From NCBI GenBank assembly GCA_016281475.1, contig JAEEIS010000039.1, positions 1 to 11,647 on the forward strand: a stretch of DNA of 11,647 bases, given 5' to 3'. Positions 7,867 through 11,647 of this stretch are shown here, piece by piece. The stretch's first letter is position 1; each line of letters opens with the position of its first letter. This DNA is from Bacteroidales bacterium. GTDB lineage: Bacteria > Bacteroidota > Bacteroidia > Bacteroidales > P3. Position numbers and translations under genes: made by a program. The notes beneath the pieces are model-generated. The model did no database searches and was not told where the DNA came from. It saw nothing but the letters and a program-made list of their open reading frames with translations.

Positions 7867-8610
7867 CTATTTTCCGTCCACCTGGTCGCCCGTCTTTCCA
7901 AAACGCCGCTGACGGTTTTGATAGTCATAGACGGCATCGTAAAAGTCCTCGTGGCGGAAGTCGGGCCAAAGCTGTTCACTGAAATAGAGTTCGGTATAAG
8001 CCATCTGCCAAAGCTGGAAGTTGCTGATGCGCAACTCGCCGCCAGTGCGAATAAGCAGGTCGGGGTCGGGATAGTTCTTGGTAACAAGATAGTTGCGCAA
8101 TGTATCTTCCGTAATATCATCCTTCTTGAGCTTCCCTGTCGCCGCATCGCTGCAGATACCGCGCAGTGCCTCAGCTATCTCCCAACGAGAGCTGTAGCTC
8201 AACGCCAACACCAACGTCATGGCCGTGTTGCCCGCCGTCTCGTGAATGCAGTCCAACAGACGACTACGTGACTTTTCTGGTATGCGGCCAATATCTCCAA
8301 TGGTCTCCAATTTCACATTGTTGTCCATCAGTGTCTTGGTCTCTTCGCGTACCGCTTTAATAAGCAGTTCCATCAAGCCGTCTATCTCCTCTTGCGGACG
8401 ATTCCAGTTCTCGGTGCTGAAGGTATAGAGTGTCAGGTACTTCACCCCGCTTGCCACAGCCGCCTCCACCGCCTGCCGCACCGCCGTCATGGCATTCTGA
8501 TGGCCGAAGATGCGTTTGTGTGCCTGCCGCTGGGCCCAGCGTCCGTTGCCGTCCATGATGATTGCCACATGCTGTGGCACCCGCGATTTGTCTATGTCTT
8601 CCAGTTTCAT
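7867..8610 (-). CDS. uppS: Undecaprenyl diphosphate synthase (isoprenyl transferase)
   Basis: This 247-residue cis-prenyltransferase joins farnesyl diphosphate with isopentenyl units to make undecaprenyl diphosphate, the lipid carrier for peptidoglycan and surface polysaccharides. The conserved blocks are all present: HVAIIMDGNGRWA with the catalytic Asp at residue 20, FGH at 35-37, TLYTFSTENW at 60-69, LALSYSSRWEI at 135-145, and RTGGELRISNF from 188 (Arg188 and Arg194 binding diphosphate). Downstream are Glu207 in AYTEL and WPDF at 215-218. It is a soluble or membrane-peripheral cytoplasmic enzyme. Length is normal. It sits between the DUF6089 gene and bamA, an arrangement I know from other Bacteroidales. 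The long gaps on both sides hold no clear promoter. Confidence 0.97.
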   Translation of the reverse strand: MKLEDIDKSRVPQHVAIIMDGNGRWAQRQAHKRIFGHQNAMTAVRQAVEAAVASGVKYLTLYTFSTENWNRPQEEIDGLMELLIKAVREETKTLMDNNVKLETIGDIGRIPEKSRSRLLDCIHETAGNTAMTLVLALSYSSRWEIAEALRGICSDAATGKLKKDDITEDTLRNYLVTKNYPDPDLLIRTGGELRISNFQLWQMAYTELYFSEQLWPDFRHEDFYDAVYDYQNRQRRFGKTGDQVDGK

Positions 8611-8663
8611 ATTCTTGAGCGTTAAAAAGATTCAAGTGATGATAAAAAATAAGGTGAAACGAT

Positions 8664-8774
8664 AATGGGAGCTAAAGAGGGAGTAATAGAAGGGAGTTAA
8701 AATGGGCAATACCTTCTGCAACAACGTTATATACAATTGTTTTGTCCATTTTAACTTCCACTTTAACTCCCATT
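8664..8774. repeat. Inverted/direct repeat of GGGAGTTAAAatgg type between DUF6089 gene and uppS
   Basis: Two nested inverted pairs are visible. The outer pair is 8664-8677 with 8761-8774 (13 of 14 complementary); the inner pair is 8692-8708 with 8743-8759 (17 positions, one mismatch and one G-U). The left side carries three direct copies of a GGGAGYTAA-like word. The loop (8709-8742) is AT-rich. As RNA it would form a large two-step hairpin in the DUF6089-uppS intercistronic region. It could be a transcript-stability element or the remains of a small non-autonomous mobile repeat. The rest of the 235-bp gap shows nothing I can name. Confidence 0.7.
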
Positions 8775-8845
8775 TTTCCTCCTTATTGTTGTATGCTATT
8801 TTTTACTTTTACCAAAAGGCTTAAACTATCAATTCACAACTTCCA

Positions 8846-9739
8846 TTACCTTTCGCACACTTTCCCCCTCATCCAGCCAAAGAGCATCTCCGCCGAAAAA
8901 GTCATCGAGACACTGAAATAGGAATACCAATCACACAACGCGTCATCTCCCCGCTTGACTCCTACCGCATTGACGTATCCCGGCTCCACCTCTCCACTAC
9001 GGTCTGCCAACAGCGCTGTCATCGAACTGCCCGAGGTGCTGTTCAGCAGGTCCGCACCCACATACGTAGTGCTCACATCGTCCAAATAGTCGGTCCAAGT
9101 CTTCCGCCAGCCATACTCCACCGTGAGATGCGTGCTTGGCGAAATCCGCCATCGGTAGCCTATGCCGAAAGGCATCGACACCTCTATCAACTGGTATTTC
9201 TGTCGTTCAGGATAGGCTAGCGTACCCTGCCCTTCAGTGCCCAGCGGCTGCAAGTCGTACCACACCACCTCACCTGTGCCCGGATCTGTCACCATCGCCT
9301 GTGGGTTGAACTTAAACAGCCCTACCCCACAGAAAATATACGGTGTTGACCGTCGTTGCGACGACACCACCAACCCATAAGGGAAGAAGTTAAACTCCAC
9401 CCTGATGCTACCCTCCACCACCGGCGATCGGAAACTGAGGTTGCGACGCTTCATCACATCGGGGTTGCCCCCTTCGATATGCCCGTACACTCCGCCCAAT
9501 GCCATCACCCAACGCGAATCGAAATTATACCGTGCCTGAATACCTCCTGCCAAACTCACCCTTCCCAGCATACTCTGGTCGTTCAAGTCGCCCAGATAGT
9601 TCATCCCCCCTACCGACAGCCCTACCTCGCTACGAGCCAGCACGCCTTGTGCACACGCAAAATTGAAAATTGAAAATTGAAAAATGAAAATTATGCTCAC
9701 GCAAAGCAGTATTTTATGTATGTTTCCTGTGTATCCCAT
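8846..9739 (-). CDS. DUF6089 family outer-membrane beta-barrel protein
   Basis: This 297-residue protein has a signal peptide at 1-30 (Phe/Ile-rich, FIFQFSIFNFACA, encoded by the heptad repeat) cut before QGVLARSEVGLSVGGMNYLGDLND. The mature part has alternating strands with Gly and aromatic residues (IQARYNF, RVEFNFFPYG, STPYIFCGVGLFKFNP, MPFGIGYRWRIS). The late segment TVEYGWRKTWTDYLDDVSTTYV is the hallmark I associate with DUF6089. A small eight-strand-type barrel in the outer membrane is likely; molecular function is not known. It starts 63 bp after the stop of the DUF4837 gene and precedes uppS, a gene order seen in other Bacteroidales. The gene's first 79 bp are a near-copy of the start of the first ompH gene, so its signal peptide did not evolve independently. 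Confidence 0.9.
   Translation of the reverse strand: MGYTGNIHKILLCVSIIFIFQFSIFNFACAQGVLARSEVGLSVGGMNYLGDLNDQSMLGRVSLAGGIQARYNFDSRWVMALGGVYGHIEGGNPDVMKRRNLSFRSPVVEGSIRVEFNFFPYGLVVSSQRRSTPYIFCGVGLFKFNPQAMVTDPGTGEVVWYDLQPLGTEGQGTLAYPERQKYQLIEVSMPFGIGYRWRISPSTHLTVEYGWRKTWTDYLDDVSTTYVGADLLNSTSGSSMTALLADRSGEVEPGYVNAVGVKRGDDALCDWYSYFSVSMTFSAEMLFGWMRGKVCER
9661..9739 (-). repeat. 79-bp signal-peptide cassette, copy B (in the DUF6089 gene)
   Basis: This is the partner of 5072-5150, with 69 of 79 positions the same and no gaps. It covers the start codon, the hydrophobic core and the heptad repeat, and ends just before the signal-peptidase site. The encoded peptides keep GNI-K-LLCVS-IF-FQFS-FN in both genes. 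Confidence 0.85.
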
Positions 9740-9772
9740 TTTAATGATTAATGTTTATGACACATCAGATAA

Positions 9773-9800
9773 TTTCAATTTTCACCTTTCAATTTTCACC
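9773..9800. repeat. Perfect 14-bp tandem duplication upstream of the DUF6089 gene
   Basis: TTTCAATTTTCACC occurs twice head to tail (9773-9786 and 9787-9800) in the 63-bp gap between the DUF4837 stop and the DUF6089 start. The unit is two 7-bp words and resembles the heptads at 5072, 9661 and 3788. No promoter is evident in this short gap. Confidence 0.85.
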
Positions 9801-9802
9801 TT

Positions 9803-10828
9803 TTAAAACTTTATCGTCCGGCAAATACTCTCCACCTGCATCAGCAGGTCGCGCTTGGTCGTCGGCTTGTTGCGCGGACAGAACACATAGCCAGTCAGCA
9901 TCACCACCTTGTTCTCCGACGGCGAAAGCATCGTATACGTCACAAACGGACCACCCATAAAGTCGCCAAACGTGCGCCAGCAGCCGCGCGTCTCTATGCA
10001 GTAACTCACGCTGTCCATCTCCACTTGCCTGCTTTTTATATCCATCAGGTAATTGCCCTGCTCGTCGCGACGCCGCTCAATACCCATATAGCTGCCGGGA
10101 GCACTCCCTGGCACCTGATGCCGCATCATCGTGTCCAACCTATCCAGTATATGCTGCTCGTCAAAGGCATCACGGCTCTCATACGGCATCACGTCTATCA
10201 GCACCCCTATGCCGAAATCCTTCGTTTCCTTGCGCACCCACGCAAAATCATCAGCCGTCTTGGCGATAGTGTACTCATTGGGGAACTTCATACTGAAGCC
10301 GAACTTATCTTTAATCTTATGATTGACTTCGTATGCCTGCATACCTTTGAATATCTTAAACATGCGACGGTGCTCGGCCTTATACAGCTCACGCAGCATC
10401 ACCTGCTCATACTTGCGCAGGTTCTCGTGCAGCGACTCCCTGTCCTTCATCGCAAAGTCAAACACCACCTGCGGTGCCGCATAGTCATCGATATGCATAT
10501 ACACCTTGCCAGAATTCTCTGGATTGACATCCAACAGCACGATATTGCGGTGTGTGCGAAACATCTCCGTGTTCCTATATGAGGAGCTAGGTATGTTGAT
10601 AACCGTGAACATGCTCTCTGGCTGCGGCAGGCAATCCTGCGGTCTACCAAACAGCGAGTCTACCAATTCCTTGGTATCTCCGCGATACACATCCTGATCT
10701 GCCACCACCAGCAGTTCCAAAGTCTTGCCCGACGAACCGCGCTTCTGCGACCCATCGTGCTCATTTATGGAATTGTTACATGACCACAGCAGACAAACCG
10801 CTGCCAGAATAATAAATAGCTTTTTCAT
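9803..10828 (-). CDS. DUF4837 family lipoprotein
   Basis: This 341-residue protein has a clear lipoprotein signal, MKKLFIILAAVCLLWSC, with Cys17 as the lipidated residue and an NNSINEHDGSQKRGSSG linker. The body matches what I know of DUF4837: GKTLELLVVADQDVYRGD, LFGRPQDCLPQPESMFTVINIPSSSY, FRTHRNIVLLDVNPENSG, a helical segment with MLRELYKAEHRRMFKIFK, then FGFSMKFPNEYTIAKTADDFAWVRKETKDFGIGVLI. Near the C-terminus are RGCWRTFGDFMGGPFVTYTM and TGYVFCPRNKPTTKRDLLMQVESI. It is membrane-anchored, probably facing the periplasm. It is the first gene of the envelope cluster and lies about 65 nt downstream of a promoter-like box. Function unknown; conservation next to DUF6089-uppS-bamA suggests an envelope role. 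Confidence 0.92.
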   Translation of the reverse strand: MKKLFIILAAVCLLWSCNNSINEHDGSQKRGSSGKTLELLVVADQDVYRGDTKELVDSLFGRPQDCLPQPESMFTVINIPSSSYRNTEMFRTHRNIVLLDVNPENSGKVYMHIDDYAAPQVVFDFAMKDRESLHENLRKYEQVMLRELYKAEHRRMFKIFKGMQAYEVNHKIKDKFGFSMKFPNEYTIAKTADDFAWVRKETKDFGIGVLIDVMPYESRDAFDEQHILDRLDTMMRHQVPGSAPGSYMGIERRRDEQGNYLMDIKSRQVEMDSVSYCIETRGCWRTFGDFMGGPFVTYTMLSPSENKVVMLTGYVFCPRNKPTTKRDLLMQVESICRTIKF

Positions 10829-10900
10829 TTCTCAACAGATTGTAATTTCTTTTAATAACGCGATTTCTCTTCAATTATTGTGTCCCCCTGCCCACAGACG

Positions 10901-10908
10901 CAAAGATT
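10901..10908 (-). promoter_or_regulatory. Candidate -7 element of the envelope operon
   Basis: On the minus strand this reads AATCTTTG, one mismatch from TAnnTTTG, followed by CG as is common in Bacteroidota promoters. A start point near 10894 would give a leader of about 65 nt before the DUF4837 gene. No TTTG is present at the proper -33 distance, where an A-run lies instead, so the call is weak. Confidence 0.35.
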
Positions 10909-10945
10909 GATGATTTTTTTGCCTTATTAGGCGACCTATTAAAAT

Positions 10946-10962
10946 AGCCCACTAGGGCTTTT
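10946..10962. terminator. Short GC hairpin with T-run, possibly bidirectional terminator
   Basis: AGCCC (10946-10950), loop ACTA, GGGCT (10955-10959) followed by TTT on the plus strand. On the minus strand the same stem is followed by ATTTTAAT. It lies just upstream of the candidate operon promoter and could separate it from transcripts entering from either side. The stem is only 5 bp, so the call is tentative. Confidence 0.3.
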
Positions 10963-11074
10963 CGTTCAATAGAAATGCGTTGATTACCAACATTTATTCC
11001 CCATAGGGTATTTCGTTTAATTTTTAGAACTCACCATTAGTGAAATGGACTTCTCTCCAAACCTTTTCGGATTG

Positions 11075-11082
11075 CAAAAGTA
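11075..11082 (-). promoter_or_regulatory. Perfect TAnnTTTG box beside the 10-bp repeat array
   Basis: The minus strand reads TACTTTTG followed by C, a full match to the Bacteroidota -7 consensus. The proper -33 position falls inside the edge of the 10-bp tandem repeats and has no TTTG, so recruitment by a protein bound to the repeats is a possible alternative. Transcription would run toward the DUF4837 gene through a leader of roughly 240 nt. Confidence 0.4.
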
Positions 11083-11100
11083 CAAACAGTTATCCTACCC

Positions 11101-11160
11101 TTTACCGATTCCTACCGCATCTTACCGATTTCTACCGCATTCTACCGATTCTTACCGATT
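11101..11160. repeat. Six in-phase 10-bp tandem repeats (YYTACCGATT)
   Basis: The 60 bp divide exactly into six 10-mers with consensus YYTACCGATT on the plus strand; units 2 and 4 read CTACCGCAT, the other four keep ACCGATT. There are no insertions or phase breaks. A 10-bp period places the same bases on one face of the helix, as in operator arrays for cooperatively bound regulators. The array begins 19 bp upstream of the TAnnTTTG box read on the minus strand. Confidence 0.9.
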
Positions 11161-11223
11161 GAATGCCCTTTTCTTGTGTTGAGAAACGCTACAAATAACG
11201 AGTAGGTCTCGCCCAAATGGTGT

Positions 11224-11425
11224 TTTAACCCAAATCGGTCATTAGGGTTTATGGCAGATTTGCATTTGTTGCGAGCAGATTGGCCTCATCGCTGACGAAG
11301 GCGTAGCGGGCTACGGCGAGACAGCGATGAGGACAAGATGCCGAAAGAAATGCTGATATGGCACAAACAGACCTAAAAAAGAGAAATTGATTGAAAAGTC
11401 GGCCTAATGACCGATTTGGGTTAAA
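11224..11425. repeat. ~200-bp element bounded by a perfect 23-bp inverted repeat
   Basis: The 23 bases at 11224-11246 (TTTAACCCAAATCGGTCATT plus AGG) are the exact reverse complement of 11403-11425. Between them is a second palindrome: CCTCATCGCTG (11284-11294) pairs with CAGCGATGAGG (11322-11332), enclosing CGTAG / CTACG (11302-11306 and 11311-11315). The element has the size and shape of a MITE-like non-autonomous repeat or a large cruciform/RNA hairpin. No transposase is present. No convincing target-site duplication is visible at the outer edges. An 80-codon open frame on the minus strand (11249-11491) runs through the palindrome and is not a credible gene. Confidence 0.8.
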
Positions 11426-11436
11426 CCCAAATTGGT
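11410..11436. repeat. 13+13 bp near-perfect palindrome
   Basis: ACCGATTTGGGTT (11410-11422) and AACCCAAATTGGT (11424-11436) pair at 12 of 13 positions around a single central A. It overlaps the right end of the 23-bp inverted repeat and looks like an operator or a recombinase/transposase end. Confidence 0.75.
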
Positions 11437-11453
11437 AATTTGAGTTCAATAAG

Positions 11454-11470
11454 CAGCCTCGAAAAGGCTG
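11454..11470 (+). other. Small hairpin at the start of the structured array
   Basis: CAGCCT (11454-11459), loop CGAAA, AGGCTG (11465-11470) form a 6-bp stem. TTGAG at 11440-11444 and CTCAA at 11474-11478 could extend it as an outer stem. It directly precedes the tandem composite hairpins. Confidence 0.5.
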
Positions 11471-11481
11471 AATCTCAATAG

Positions 11482-11647
11482 CCCCATACAAGAAACCGAC
11501 AGGTTTCGCAGTGTGGGGTCAAGGATAACCCTATTACTCAGCGTCCCGTCAGGGGACGCGACCTTGCATAACACGGTACAAGAGGATGAAGTCCTCGCAG
11601 TGCCGTGACAAGACAATCAACAGACCAGCGTCCCGTCAGGGACGCGA
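11482..11647 (+). ncRNA. Tandem composite-hairpin array, putative structured RNA, continues past the window
   Basis: There are two units, each a branched-type hairpin plus a GCGTCCC palindrome. Unit 1 has an outer stem 11482-11489 with 11511-11518, an inner stem GAAACC/GGTTTC (11492-11497 and 11502-11507), and the palindrome 11541-11559. Unit 2 has an outer stem 11572-11579 with 11600-11607, an inner stem GAGGA/TCCTC (11582-11586 and 11592-11596), and the palindrome 11628-11645. Both outer stems are 8 bp with one U-G wobble at the sixth pair. Both have the same asymmetric internal loop, AA on the 5' side and GCA on the 3' side. The stem sequences differ but stay paired. The wobbles would be A-C mismatches on the other strand, so the plus strand is favoured. 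Family not recognised. Confidence 0.5.

Noticed and set aside
11249..11491. An 80-codon open frame on the minus strand in the right-hand non-coding region
   Set aside because: It runs through a perfect palindrome and one arm of the 23-bp inverted repeat; the sequence is explained by the DNA structure, and no protein family or start context supports it.
11541..11647. CRISPR array suggested by the repeated GCGTCCCGTCAGGGACGCGA
   Set aside because: Only two copies are visible, the separation (87 bp) holds a folded hairpin homologous to its neighbour rather than a unique spacer, and there are no cas genes in the window.

Overview
The window looks like chromosomal DNA of a member of the order Bacteroidales (phylum Bacteroidota). 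The evidence is the gene set DUF4837 lipoprotein, DUF6089 barrel, uppS, bamA and two OmpH/Skp genes in that order, together with promoter-like TTTG / TAnnTTTG elements, no Shine-Dalgarno-like leaders, and AT-rich heptad repeats of the RARARTT kind. I cannot name genus or species. All ten genes lie on the minus strand, so transcription runs from right to left. None looks like an obvious recent import except possibly the short Bro-N gene.

Right end (about 10829-11647): roughly 820 bp without a credible gene but full of ordered DNA. From the operon outward it holds a candidate promoter, a bidirectional hairpin, a second TAnnTTTG box, six in-phase 10-bp tandem repeats, and a ~200-bp element bounded by a perfect 23-bp inverted repeat with a large internal palindrome. 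It ends in a tandem array of composite hairpins that runs off the window edge. In that array two hairpins keep the same architecture with different stem sequences, which suggests a structured RNA read from the plus strand.

Centre (3883-10828): an envelope-biogenesis cluster. The order of transcription is DUF4837 lipoprotein, DUF6089 outer-membrane barrel, uppS (undecaprenyl diphosphate synthase, lipid carrier for peptidoglycan and glycans), bamA (outer-membrane protein insertase), then two OmpH/Skp-like periplasmic chaperones. The chaperones would hold unfolded barrel proteins on their way to BamA. The 5' ends of the first ompH gene and of the unrelated DUF6089 gene are 79-bp near-copies of each other (69/79 identical, ungapped). 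Each encodes almost the whole signal peptide and includes the heptad repeat. The same heptad family forms two further intergenic repeats.

Left part (1-3778): yifB (ComM-like AAA+ Mg-chelatase family), a short Bro-N/DinD-like gene that looks truncated, a DUF4424-like secreted protein, and the 5' part of an unrecognised lipoprotein gene that runs off the left edge and has its own good promoter candidate.
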